From assembly GCA_018873225.1 (NCBI GenBank), contig JAEILZ010000008.1, positions 3,038,001 through 3,102,000 of the forward strand: a stretch of DNA of 64,000 nt, given 5' to 3'. How positions within the stretch are numbered: the first letter of the stretch is position 1; the number at the start of each line of letters is the position of its first letter. The notes beneath the pieces were generated by a model that searched no databases, was not told the origin of the DNA, and was given only the letters and a program-made list of their open reading frames with translations. This document shows, one piece after another, positions 44,849 to 54,459 of this stretch. Source of the DNA: [Phialemoniopsis] sp. UDSM-2020 (lineage: Eukaryota; Ascomycota; Sordariomycetes; Thyridiales; Thyridiaceae). The position numbers and the translations under genes are program-made.

Positions 44849-45961
44849 ATGAATCTCCTCGACCTCCCGGCAGAAATCCTCCTCCAAATCTTCTTCTTTC
44901 TAGGCTCAGAGTACTTTCAAGAAGATTGCAGTCGCCTTACCATCGCCTCCAAATGGTACGACGCCGCTGTGGATATATTTTATCAGCGTGTGGTGCTGAT
45001 TGGTAGCTCCATGCACCCCAAGCACAAGCTTGTGATGTCGACACGGAGTGCGGCGGCTCTTGCACAAATCAAATCTAAAGTTCATACCCTCAAGCTCGAT
45101 TTGTATTTCGTGAGCATTCCCTCTTTACCCAACAAGAGTGCCGACCTGAAATCCTCCTTCGAGAGGATTATCAAGAACATTCAGGGCACTCGCCTAAAAT
45201 GTCTTGAGATCCAAATTAGAGGCTCGGAGAGGTTTTATTTCGAGCTGGAGAGACTAGTTATGCCAGTTCTCCATCCTCAGTCATTATTCCCCATATTTTC
45301 AGCATCGAACCTGGCGAGCCTGGTACTTGACTCCATATACGAAGGTTGGGAAAGCTGGAGCACCAACGATGGACGAGTCGATCAAAGCAAACACCTCTGT
45401 CGCGCTGTCAAAGCACTCTTCCCTAATCTACGACTCCTGCACTACCGGATGCCTACTATATGCACAGAGTTGTTCGCCCTTGGGGAATTGCCTGCCATGG
45501 AAGAAATCATCATCAATTCAGTTCTAGGAGAAACCCACCTCACATGGGGTTACGACATTCCACAGAACTGCACACGGCGTGGAAGCTTCGGCTGGGAGGA
45601 ATTTCCCGAAGACTTCGAGAAATCTGCTCATCAGTTCGCCACCCATTTACCCAATGCGCGCATGTTTAGAATCATCTCCAGGTATGATTGGGACGAAGAG
45701 TCTTATCAGATCTCAAGCTGGGATTGGCCTCTCCGTGCGTATGATGCTCTCAATGACCAGGTCTACACACTGCCGTGGGGATCCCGATGGAATGCCGTGG
45801 GCGAGCTCCTTAGGCCAAGACCCGAGAAAGAATCCAGTGATTCGTCAGTTCTTGATGAACTAGTCTACGAGGACCAGACGGAGGAGGACATGGAACAGGG
45901 GGAATCGGAGGAGCACGCGGAAGAGGAGGACACGCCTGGCTTCACGTTTGTCGAGCCGTAG
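44849..45961 (+). CDS. F-box-like protein, array paralogue 5
   Basis: Intronless, 370 residues. It starts MNLLDLPAEILLQIFFFLGS and continues EYFQEDCSRLTIASKWYDAA. The middle motif is HLCRAVKALFPNLRLLHYR followed by PTICTELF; THLPNARMFRIISRYDWDEE and RAYDAL come later, shared closely with paralogue 6. The acidic tail ends GFTFVEP at a TAG. The same frame then stays open for 40 further, mostly acidic codons to 46083, which suggests the ancestral protein was longer. Confidence 0.82.
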   Translation: MNLLDLPAEILLQIFFFLGSEYFQEDCSRLTIASKWYDAAVDIFYQRVVLIGSSMHPKHKLVMSTRSAAALAQIKSKVHTLKLDLYFVSIPSLPNKSADLKSSFERIIKNIQGTRLKCLEIQIRGSERFYFELERLVMPVLHPQSLFPIFSASNLASLVLDSIYEGWESWSTNDGRVDQSKHLCRAVKALFPNLRLLHYRMPTICTELFALGELPAMEEIIINSVLGETHLTWGYDIPQNCTRRGSFGWEEFPEDFEKSAHQFATHLPNARMFRIISRYDWDEESYQISSWDWPLRAYDALNDQVYTLPWGSRWNAVGELLRPRPEKESSDSSVLDELVYEDQTEEDMEQGESEEHAEEEDTPGFTFVEP

Positions 45962-46530
45962 GAGGACGAACTAGAGAGCTCACGGGACCCGAATAAGAAT
46001 CCGACAGAGAAGATGTGGGAAGAGACATACGACACCAAGGCGGAGGACTTCGAGCATGATGGCGTACTTGGACAGCGGTGGTGAACGAAAGGACCTGATG
46101 GAAGGTATTCGACAATCAATCCGATCTCTGGTCATACAGACCACAGCGCCCTGGAATTCAGCATCGGACAGTTTTGGGACGGGGTATTTTGAAGACGAGC
46201 TAGGAGCACGGGAGGAGCAGCAGGACATCGTATGGGAGACGAGCCGGCCGTTTCCCAAGGTGATATCCTGGACGCCGATTAGTACGCTCGAGAAGACGTG
46301 GAATAGGGGCAAAAGGGAGAAATTTGCTCAGAGCATTAAAGGAGTACCGATCTACCGAGGTAGCTCAGTTACATTGCTTTAGACTGCTTACTCTTTATTC
46401 ATTGTGCTAGAAGCTAGATGCTCTTGAGTTCATACAAGTCCGAACTACACTCAACCAAATGACAGTCTCTTGCCCCTTGATCCCTTGCTCAGTGGACTCT
46501 GTTTTGCAGGCGATCACCACAGTAATCTTA
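45962..46530. other. spacer within the F-box array containing a degenerate C-terminal fragment
   Basis: The spacer after paralogue 5 holds the short fragment described at 46056-46382. Repeat B begins at its right edge. Nothing else is recognisable. Confidence 0.4.
46056..46382 (+). pseudogene. possible detached C-terminus of an F-box array member
   Basis: A 108-codon open stretch in a different frame from paralogue 5. It carries TTAPWNSAS, recalling the PWN motif of array tails, and FPKVISWTPISTLEKTWN, recalling GKMIWTPVPYNAPYPW and HAWN at the end of paralogue 6. It has no F-box and no promoter of its own, so it is best read as a frameshifted or decayed tail. Similarity is short and judged by eye. 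Confidence 0.35.
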
Positions 46531-46820
46531 ATGTTATTTCCGATTTTTGAGCTCAGCTTCCGCGATAGAGGCGAGTTCCTGCATTTCTTTTTCATGACAC
46601 TATCGAGAAGACACAATGAACACTATGCCCGTGTGGGAAGAAAGAGAACGCTGTGATGTTGTCCAATACTGGAATACTGTCACAATGAGAAGATATTCAC
46701 TTATCCAGTACCTTGGGAGCCCTGAACCTTAATCCTGACACAGCTGCGGAGGACCTTTGGCTGGACCTGGAAATGCCTTTTTCTGGGACGAGCTTTTCAA
46801 CCTTGGGACGCGCAGCAATT
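46531..46820 (+). repeat. dispersed repeat, copy B
   Basis: This copy aligns with 11009-11290 in the same orientation. It ends about 60 bases before the longest possible start of paralogue 6, so it lies in that gene's promoter or leader. In the minus-strand frame shared with copy A, a CAG codon of copy A is TAG here. Confidence 0.7.
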
Positions 46821-46882
46821 CTCATGTGATTGACATCCAACTCACCTTATCATCCTGATTTCCAAATTCACCGACGCGTCAG

Positions 46883-48454
46883 ATGTCTGTCACTCTAACA
46901 ACAAACACTGCAGACGCCGCCAGCAGTCGCGCTCACTGCCCTGACAACAACTCCTGCTTCCACCAGCTTCTGCCATTAGGCTTGCAGATCTCCCACCTCA
47001 ATCCCGACTCTCTCTGGTCAGTAGGGAAATCTCTGTCTGGATCCAGCCTTTCCAGCAGGCCCAAAGCTTCTCTGCAGCAATCAAACGCTCGCATCATCAT
47101 CAAGATGCCTGCGATACCTGCAGAGTTCATCAACAAGATGGACGCGACACCCACAGACCTCATCGGCAAGACAAGTGCAAACCCCGCACACCTCAACACC
47201 AAGATGAAGCTTCTCAACCTCCCCACGGAGATCCTCCTACGCATCTTCTCTTTCCTTGGCCCGGAGTACTTCCGCCAAGACCTTAAGCGCCTGACCATCT
47301 CGTCCAAGTGGTCTGCTATCGCGGTCGAGATCCTTAATGGACACTACCAGCTCAACCTGCAGGATCTCGTGGCTATTACAAATGAAGCCACAATCCGCCA
47401 AGGCCTGGTCAAGAAGGAGACGGCTAGATTGAACATGATCGTTACCGGAACCCATCATTCCGATCAAGAGGGCATCGCATTGGTGAACGGCCTTGGCAAG
47501 ATGATTCGATCCGTCAACGCTAGCCCAGCCTTGCAGCACTTCGAACTCAAGCTCATCAACCGCGCTCGCACAACACAGCCAAACACCTATTCGCACTTCC
47601 TCCGCCCTCGCGATCTGCACCAGATCTTCGATGCCTCGCAACTCACAAGCCTGAAGATTGACTGCAGCGACGCCACGTCCAAGACCTTCAAGGATGGCGA
47701 TGAGTCTTTCCACCTGTGCAATATCGCCTCCTTCAACATGATTCCCAATCTCCGGCTTTTACACTACCGCATGCCCTCTGTGTGCGAGAACCTCCTCATC
47801 CTGCCGGAGTCGGAGCAGTTCCCATTCCTCGAGGAGCTGATCATCAACGTGTACCAGGAGCCTCAGGGAGAGACGCGACACCGGAATGCAAGCAAATGCC
47901 AGTTTGTCCAGACCGAGATCTTGCCCGTACAGCACCCTCAAGGCGATCTCGAGCGGCGCGCCCGCCACATCGGCTACCGCACCCATGCCCGCGAGCACTT
48001 GCCCAAGATCCGCATGTTCCGGATCATCTCGTGGTCAAGCTGGGACGAAGAGGTCTACCAGTACCAAGGCACCTTGCTCCGCGCCTACGATCCTCTCAAG
48101 AACAGGGCATGCACCATCAAGGATACCGACCCCTGGGACGCCGAGGGCATGCCCCTCGACGAGCGGCCCAAGCGACGCCCCCGACGGCCCCGCCGAGCCC
48201 GACGAGCCCAGCCCATGCCATCCCTGGAAAACCTGACCATCGTCGACCCGTTGGATTGGTATAACTCGACGACCACGTCGACCCCCGAGGGCACCGCCGA
48301 GACATCCACGTGGGACCCAAAGCAGACCGCCGAGGGCATCTGGCAAATGTCATATTTCGGCAAGATGATCTGGACTCCAGTCCCTTACAATGCACCGTAT
48401 CCGTGGGAGATCGAGCACGCGTGGAACGAGAGCTACGGCGAGGGCGGACGGTGA
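46883..48454 (+). CDS. F-box-like protein, array paralogue 6 (longest copy)
   Basis: Intronless; 523 codons from the first ATG at 46883. In-frame ATGs at 47105 and 47204 are alternatives, and the last aligns with the starts of the other paralogues (MKLLNLPTEILLRIFSFLGP). Between them lie three 33-bp tandem repeats. The F-box-like segment is followed by HLCNIASFNMIPNLRLLHYR, PSVCENLL, HLPKIRMFRIISWSSWDEE and RAYDPL. After DPWDAEG comes an Arg/Pro-rich basic stretch (KRRPRRPRRARRAQP), unlike the acidic tails of its neighbours, then a Trp-rich C-terminus. The basic stretch could be a nuclear localisation signal (inference). Confidence 0.8.
   Translation: MSVTLTTNTADAASSRAHCPDNNSCFHQLLPLGLQISHLNPDSLWSVGKSLSGSSLSSRPKASLQQSNARIIIKMPAIPAEFINKMDATPTDLIGKTSANPAHLNTKMKLLNLPTEILLRIFSFLGPEYFRQDLKRLTISSKWSAIAVEILNGHYQLNLQDLVAITNEATIRQGLVKKETARLNMIVTGTHHSDQEGIALVNGLGKMIRSVNASPALQHFELKLINRARTTQPNTYSHFLRPRDLHQIFDASQLTSLKIDCSDATSKTFKDGDESFHLCNIASFNMIPNLRLLHYRMPSVCENLLILPESEQFPFLEELIINVYQEPQGETRHRNASKCQFVQTEILPVQHPQGDLERRARHIGYRTHAREHLPKIRMFRIISWSSWDEEVYQYQGTLLRAYDPLKNRACTIKDTDPWDAEGMPLDERPKRRPRRPRRARRAQPMPSLENLTIVDPLDWYNSTTTSTPEGTAETSTWDPKQTAEGIWQMSYFGKMIWTPVPYNAPYPWEIEHAWNESYGEGGR
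47102..47200 (+). repeat. three 33-bp tandem repeats inside paralogue 6
   Basis: Units at 47102-47134, 47135-47167 and 47168-47200 encode KMPAIPAEFIN, KMDATPTDLIG and KTSANPAHLNT, and the F-box-like start (KMKLLNLPTEI) follows in register. Each unit starts AAGAYR-like, and two begin with AAGATG. The extension may have grown by duplication of the original start-codon region. Confidence 0.65.
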
Positions 48455-49387
48455 ACGAAGACCAGACGAGAGGAGTCCACCACTGCATAATCGGCTGGAC
48501 ACGCATTTCGCCTGGGCGCGAGCATGGACAGAGCTGGGCTCTCGAAGACGAAACGCGGACAGGAGCGGTGCGGTATCGCACCATACAGACGTCGCAAAGG
48601 GCATCCCAACGGCGACGCCCCAGACATCCGCCAGTGCACTCAAGCAGTGCACCGCACAGAAAACCCCTGGCGGATCAATATATATACAGCGACCGGCGCA
48701 TACATCATGGGTTCCTCTACTTTTCTCTTTTCTTTTTTTCGGGGCTCGAGAGTCGAATCGACATCGACCAGTGTCCTGGAGGACAAATGCACCACGGAGT
48801 TCTGGGCTGATCTCTTGAAGAGAAACATCGCGACCGGCGCTTACATCATGGGGCTTTCTTCTTTTTCCTTTTCTATTTCCTGAAATCAATCAGGGACGAA
48901 ATTTGCACAGTGAAGGAAGGGAGTCAACAAGGAGGACCAGCCTCATATGAGTGCTCGACTTGAAACTCGAATTCTCTTTTGTCACGACTACAAAGAAGGG
49001 GAGGAGTCGCCATGGAGGAGCAGCCTCCTACGAGTGCTCGACTTGGTTCTCATCTCTTTTACTTTTTCATGGACTCGTCAAAACAGGTCACAATGGGTGA
49101 CAGATTACTTGACGGTTTGCCATTTGAGGCAATGGAATATTCCTGGGAAAACAAACTTCTTCTGTACAATAGTTTCATTTCTCTTCTCTTAATATTTTCC
49201 TTTCTTTCAAAATTCATACCATTAATCGCATTGCATTGCCTAGCATACGTACTTTACTTTCATGTGTTTGACACGACATATCCCGTTGATCATCTCTAGA
49301 GTTCCAGAGCAAAAGTGCTTCATACTGCGACCCCCAGTCTAATTTTCGCATCCCTGATCTTTTAGGTCCGCCTCGACGCCAGGTCCC
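48455..49387. other. intergenic region with degenerate direct repeats
   Basis: 933 bases between the last F-box gene and SEC27 (convergent). No gene is supported. It contains two pairs of degenerate direct repeats (48689-48735 with 48830-48876, and 48929-48982 with 49012-49066) and long T-rich runs. Confidence 0.55.
48689..49066 (+). repeat. two pairs of degenerate direct repeats
   Basis: Pair 1 shares GCGACCGGCGC, TACATCATGGG and a following T/C-rich run, offset by 141 bases. Pair 2 shares GGAGGA-CAGCCTC and GAGTGCTCGACTTG followed by TCTCTTTT, offset by 83 bases. The two pairs are unrelated to each other apart from the T-rich ends. Confidence 0.6.
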
Positions 49388-52325
49388 TTACTCCTCAGCC
49401 TCCTCCTCCTCCTCTTCAGCGGCTTCTTCCTCAGCAGCAGCCTCTTCCTCAACCTCCATCGCCTCGCCACCATTCGCCGCAGCAGCAGGCGCATCATCAA
49501 TCGTGATCCCCTCCTTCTCGAGCCGGAGGTACTCCTCCCACTCGGGAAACAGGTCCTCATCCTCACCAGGCGTACCCAGCATCTTGGCCACGCGGCCCTT
49601 CTTGCCCTTCTCGAGGCTCTCCTTCCACTGCGCCACGACGCCCGGCGCCAGCGAGGGCTTGTATGTCTGTGCGAACAGGACGGCCTCAGCGAGACGGCCC
49701 GTCTTGACCAGGATCTCGACGCATCCCTCCACCTCGCCGAGCAGCCACTTGCACGTGAACCCGACGTTGTGCGCGCCGGCCTCTTCGGCCTGCGTTGCCA
49801 GCTTGGCGAGCCCGTCGCGGTCCGATGTCGATGAGTAGAGCAATAGCAGGGAGCCGAGGTCCTTGGCGTTGACGAAGCACTCGGCAGCGAGGGCGACATC
49901 CCAGGCCGTCATGGCGGCATCGCCGACAGTCTTCCATTTGTGCTCCACGTCCGCCTCCTTAGCGAGCTCAAGGGCGATGTCGAGGTGGTTCAGTGACAGC
50001 GCCAGGTCGAACTTGTGCTCCGGGTCGCTCGCCACCTCCAGAGCGAGGTCCTTGTGGCCCTGGCCCTCCAAGAACCTGGCGATCTTGTTGAGCTGGTCCT
50101 CGGGAATACTCGAGAGCAGCTCAGCGGCAGTGTCCATGTCACCACGGAGCACGAGGGTCTGGTACTCGAGCACGGGCAGGGAGAGAGCGAAGGACGTGAC
50201 GTTGACATCCTTGTCTGCGAGGTAGATGCGGCTGTCGCGCTGGATGTAGCCGAGGACATACATAGGCTGGTCGAAGTGCGAAACAGTGTAGGTCTGGTCA
50301 CCGACGAGGTAGTTCAGTCGGTTGGTGCTGTTGGTGTAGATGAAGCAGTCGCCGACCCATTCACCCGTCCGGACGCTGTTCAAATAATTAGCCAAGCATG
50401 TTACGAATGGAAAAATGAGGTCCCACTTACGTCTCGTTGATATCAGTAATGACCTCGAAAGCAGACTCGACACCATCGTCTTCAACCTGGCCAGCGTTCA
50501 GAGCAGCAATGTAATCCTCCCTGGAGTATCGCAGGACATAAAAGCTATCCTCGCACGCCAGGGTGACGAGCTCGCCGCTCTCGGACCAGTACACCTGCCT
50601 GGGCTCAACCTCAATCCTGCGGACTAGACCGCCAGAGGCCCAGTCGAAGAACGAAACGCCGCCCTGGCCCTTGACACCTAGAAGCACACCCCCAGACAGA
50701 CCCTCGGCCTGGAAACCGACGTCGAGACCACCAGGCTTCTCGACAAAGTTCTTGTAGACCTTGACGCTCGTCGCGGATTCCCGGATGGCGAAGTCGTTGC
50801 TGTTCTCCTTGGAAGCCCACACAAAGTCCAGCGCAGAGCCGAACGCCTTGTTCCTCCATGCCAGAGCAGTGTAGATGATGTATTCGCCGTCACCGCAGAC
50901 GGCAACGAAACGGCCGTTGGGCGAGTGGATGAGGGTCTGGGGATAGACCTCGCAAGTACCGAGATCCTTGGTGGTCAGGTGGATAGGATCGTTGTCCTTC
51001 AAGGACGCATCTAAGGCGCTGTTAGTAGATCAATCAGTGATTCAGGGCTGTAATGCACATACCGCCACCCTTGATAATAGACGAGATAATCTCGTTGTGT
51101 TTGGACCAGATAAGCTTGCCAGAGCCGTCCATCGAGACAGCCGGCTCCTCGCGACCAAGCTTGACAACCACGGCACCATCGTCGAAACCGACAGCGACAC
51201 CCTGCTTGCCCTTCTGGTATGAGACACACCACGCTCGCTCCAGGCCATAGTTCAGCGACTGCTCGAAACGGTAGGTGTTTGCGTGCCATATCCTGACAGT
51301 GCCATCCTCGGAACCAGAGACGATGATGGGGAGCTCGGGGTGGTAGCACGCGAATGAGACATTGTTGGTGTGACCCTCGAGGGTAGCGATCAACGACTTG
51401 GTCGTGTAATCCCAAATCTTGACGGTGCGGTCGTCAGAGGTGGTCAGGAGGTAAGGCTTGTCGGAGTGGGGGTAGTAGTCGACGTGGTTGACACCCTTGG
51501 TCTCGTGGGCCTCGAGCGTGAAGTTAGGAGTTGACGAGCCGAGGCTCCAGATCTTGACCGTCCTGTCCAGACACGCTGACGCAAAGGTGTTGGTGTCCTT
51601 GGGGTTGATGGCCAACCCCATAACGTAGTGGCTGTGTCCCTCGAAAACCTGCACGCACTTCCATCCCTTCTCCCAATCCCAAAGCTTGATGGTCATGTCA
51701 TCGGAGGCGGTGAGCACGAACGGTTGCGTCGGGTGGACGGCGATGGCGCGGATGTAGTCGGGGTGCGCCTCGAAGGAAGTGATCTTCTCGGAGGTGTTGT
51801 AGTTGTAGACACGCAGCTGGAAATCGTCGGAGCCGCAGACGATCCAGTTCTTGCGCGCGATGAAGCGACCGGCTCGGACGGGGACATCGGTAAGCTCGAA
51901 GGTCTTGACGATCTGCTGGGTCTCATGCGACCAGATATAGACATGGCCTGCGTTGGTGACTGGTCAGCAAGAAATCAGAGCCGGGGCAATGTTAAACTGC
52001 AACGTACCGCTGTAGAGGGTGGTGAGAATCCATGGCTCCTGAGGATGGAAATCTATCCCCTTGACACGCTCACTCCGCGCAAACAACTGACGCTGTGGAT
52101 TGGAGGTCATGTTAGCATATCTGCTCGAGACTCGTCGTATGCTCCTGAAGCAAAAGCGCGTATGGCAGAGCCTCGTGGGAGCTATTTGAAGGGGTGTCGT
52201 TGCCCACGGGTGGCTTGGTCGGATGCGCCATCGCCCCAGCTGAGAGCTGAGGACAGATAGCTCCCTGTGTAACTCGGTACGACCCAGACAAAACAATAAC
52301 CACTCACCTTGACGTCTAAACGCAT
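49388..52325 (-). CDS. SEC27: coatomer subunit beta' (COPI, Sec27)
   Basis: Five exons (52325-52308, 52092-52008, 51947-51063, 51010-50431, 50375-49388) close to 851 residues. Exon 1 codes only for MRLDVK, as in orthologues, and exon 2 continues [19 protein letters not shown] repeats fill the N-terminal third to half (for example [46 protein letters not shown]), forming the two beta-propellers that bind dilysine cargo signals. The alpha-solenoid follows (for example [20 protein letters not shown]). The C-terminus is a Glu/Ala-rich acidic tail. Beta'-COP is a core subunit of the COPI coat for Golgi-to-ER transport. At the second intron the acceptor at 51948 is chosen because it restores LYSGHVYIW. 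Confidence 0.97.
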
Positions 52326-53262
52326 CTTGAAAGTTTGTTATTGGTGGAAAGCTCCGCCGGCGGTATGGATGGACGACGATGTCTCTTCCACGGAAGGGGG
52401 CAGTTCGAGCTCCCAAAGGTGGGGTGGGATGCGGTTGTTGACCGACACAAGCTTGCCAATCCCTCCTGTCGACAGCGCTGTGTCAATTGGGCGGGTTCCA
52501 GGTGGTTCCAAATTGGGTTCCTGACCGGGCAGCAGCGGAGCCGGAGAGTCGTGTGTGTGTCGTGAAGGGAGGATGTTGTGAATCGCGAGCTGCCTGCCAC
52601 GTATCTTGACCCTATTTCGATACCTGGGGAATTTCAGCCAGCACAAATGTGGTCTCTTCCACATGCATCGCCCACGTATCGAGATAGCAGCCTTAGGCAG
52701 CGACTTTCCAGCTCAGGGATGACAGTAGTAGCCCCACATACGTCAGCATTCTGTCCAATCAACGTTGTTGTCAGCTGCTCGCTGCCAGCTGCTCGCCAGC
52801 CGGTCACGATCAGCGGTGAGCGGCTTCATCTGGTCGGCCAGGGGCCAAGACGAGGGGAACTTGTGGTCACGAGAATGGGATTCGCCAGCTTTGTTTCAAC
52901 CTCATCTCTTCTTCTCTCGTACATCTCACTCACTTCATCAAGTGCGGGAAATGTTGTTTTAATCTTTTTGCCTCAATTTCGTGATCTGCTTCGCTGCTAA
53001 GTGCGATGCGCTATGAAAAAACAAACGCCAGGTCCATGATGATGGCCAGTTCGCTACCCAAAAGCCTCGCTTCTTCCGCGAGGGCCAGGTATCCAATGCT
53101 ATGTGATCCAAAGAAAAAATGTGATATGAAACGCCAGTGTCTCCCGATCTTGTGATAGCCGCTGGCTATACAGTCCATACTCGTACGCGTCCTTTATCAT
53201 GACACGCTAATATATCAAAAACAGACACAGGAAATAGGAGAAACCTCCTTGAGGGCGACAGT
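52326..53262. other. intergenic region upstream of SEC27
   Basis: 937 bases between the start of SEC27 and the 3' end of the mannitol-1-phosphate dehydrogenase gene, both on the minus strand. No gene is supported; it includes the SEC27 promoter. Confidence 0.5.
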
Positions 53263-54459
53263 CTACTCGTCCTGAGCGTCGGCCTGGACTCTCCTGACAA
53301 TCTCGACCATCTTGGGGAACAGCTTCTCCTGGTCAGCGAGGCCGCAGATCTTGCGGACGACCTCCTCGGGAGCGTCGTTGTTCATGATCTCGGCCAGCTC
53401 CTTGGACTCGTCATCCTCCTCGACGCTCTGGAAACGGAAAGCCATCTCAGCAGCGGCCAGGAGGGCATCGCAGTCGTGGTCGTTCTCGGCTAGGTGGGCA
53501 GCAGGGCCGATAAAGCGCTCCTTGCGGGACAGCTTGCGGAGAGGAGCACGGCCGACACGCTCGACGGCATCCTCCAAGTGAGGGTTGCTGATGCGGCGGA
53601 TGATCTTCTCGGCGTAGGCGGCCTGCTCCTTCTCGTCGATGCCGTGCTTGGTGGTGATGAGCTTGGAGGTCTCGGCCAGGGCCTTGCGGACCTCGCCGTG
53701 GATGTGCTTGTCCTGGAGGGCGTCGTAGACGGTCCTCTTTCTCCTGTTGTAGCCGTGGTAGGCAGCGGTGGCGTGGCCAGTGTTGACGGTGTACAGCTTG
53801 CGCTCGATGTAGGGCTCGAGGTGGTCGACCCACTGGATGCCCTCGATGGAGGGGACCTCGAAGCCCTCGAAGGGCGAGCGGTCGACGACCCACTCGTAGA
53901 ACTTCTCGAGCTTGACGTCGAGGCCGGCGTCGGGGTCCTGGGCGGGGACGATGCGGTCAATGGCCGAGTTGGCGTACCGGGCGCGGTCGCTGTGGTCCTC
54001 GAGGCGGCTCTCGGGGGTGTTCTCCTTGATGAAGCCGGCGAGGGTGTCGGTGGCGCCAATGGCGTTCTCGCAGGCGATGACGGCCATGGGCTTCATGTCC
54101 TGGGGCCTCTTGTCGATGCCCTTGGCGATGACGGGGGCGATGAACTTGAGGATGTTGGGGCCGACGGAGCAGGTGACGACATCGGCTGTTGAGATCTCGT
54201 CGACAAGCTCCTGCTCCTGCGTCCTCGAGTTGATGGCGCGGTAGTTTGTGATGATGCTCTCGGTGGTGCCCTCGGCGCCGACCTCGATGACCTTGTAGCT
54301 CGGCTGGGCGTTGAGCTTGTCGATCAGGGGAGCGGCGACATCGGCAAAGATGACCTCGTAGCCAGAGTTGTGCAGGAAGCAGGCAACAAAGCCACGGCCG
54401 ATGTTGCCGGCGCCAAAGTGGACGGCCTTCTTGGGCGTTGAACCGTTGACGGCAGACAT
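53263..54459 (-). CDS. mpdA: mannitol-1-phosphate 5-dehydrogenase
   Basis: Single exon, 398 residues, close to the length of fungal orthologues. The N-terminal NAD motif is [73 protein letters not shown] and [17 protein letters not shown] are blocks of the polyol-specific long-chain dehydrogenase family. The Lys and His of the [10 protein letters not shown] segment belong to the active site. It interconverts fructose 6-phosphate and mannitol 1-phosphate (EC 1.1.1.17) in the cytosol, the key step to mannitol, which serves as carbon store and stress solute in filamentous ascomycetes. Confidence 0.97.
   Translation of the reverse strand: MSAVNGSTPKKAVHFGAGNIGRGFVACFLHNSGYEVIFADVAAPLIDKLNAQPSYKVIEVGAEGTTESIITNYRAINSRTQEQELVDEISTADVVTCSVGPNILKFIAPVIAKGIDKRPQDMKPMAVIACENAIGATDTLAGFIKENTPESRLEDHSDRARYANSAIDRIVPAQDPDAGLDVKLEKFYEWVVDRSPFEGFEVPSIEGIQWVDHLEPYIERKLYTVNTGHATAAYHGYNRRKRTVYDALQDKHIHGEVRKALAETSKLITTKHGIDEKEQAAYAEKIIRRISNPHLEDAVERVGRAPLRKLSRKERFIGPAAHLAENDHDCDALLAAAEMAFRFQSVEEDDESKELAEIMNNDAPEEVVRKICGLADQEKLFPKMVEIVRRVQADAQDE

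Noticed and set aside
53494..54192. Plus-strand frame of about 230 codons opposite the mannitol-1-phosphate dehydrogenase gene
   Set aside because: It is a low-complexity Val/Leu/Gly/Asp-rich mirror of the sense codons.
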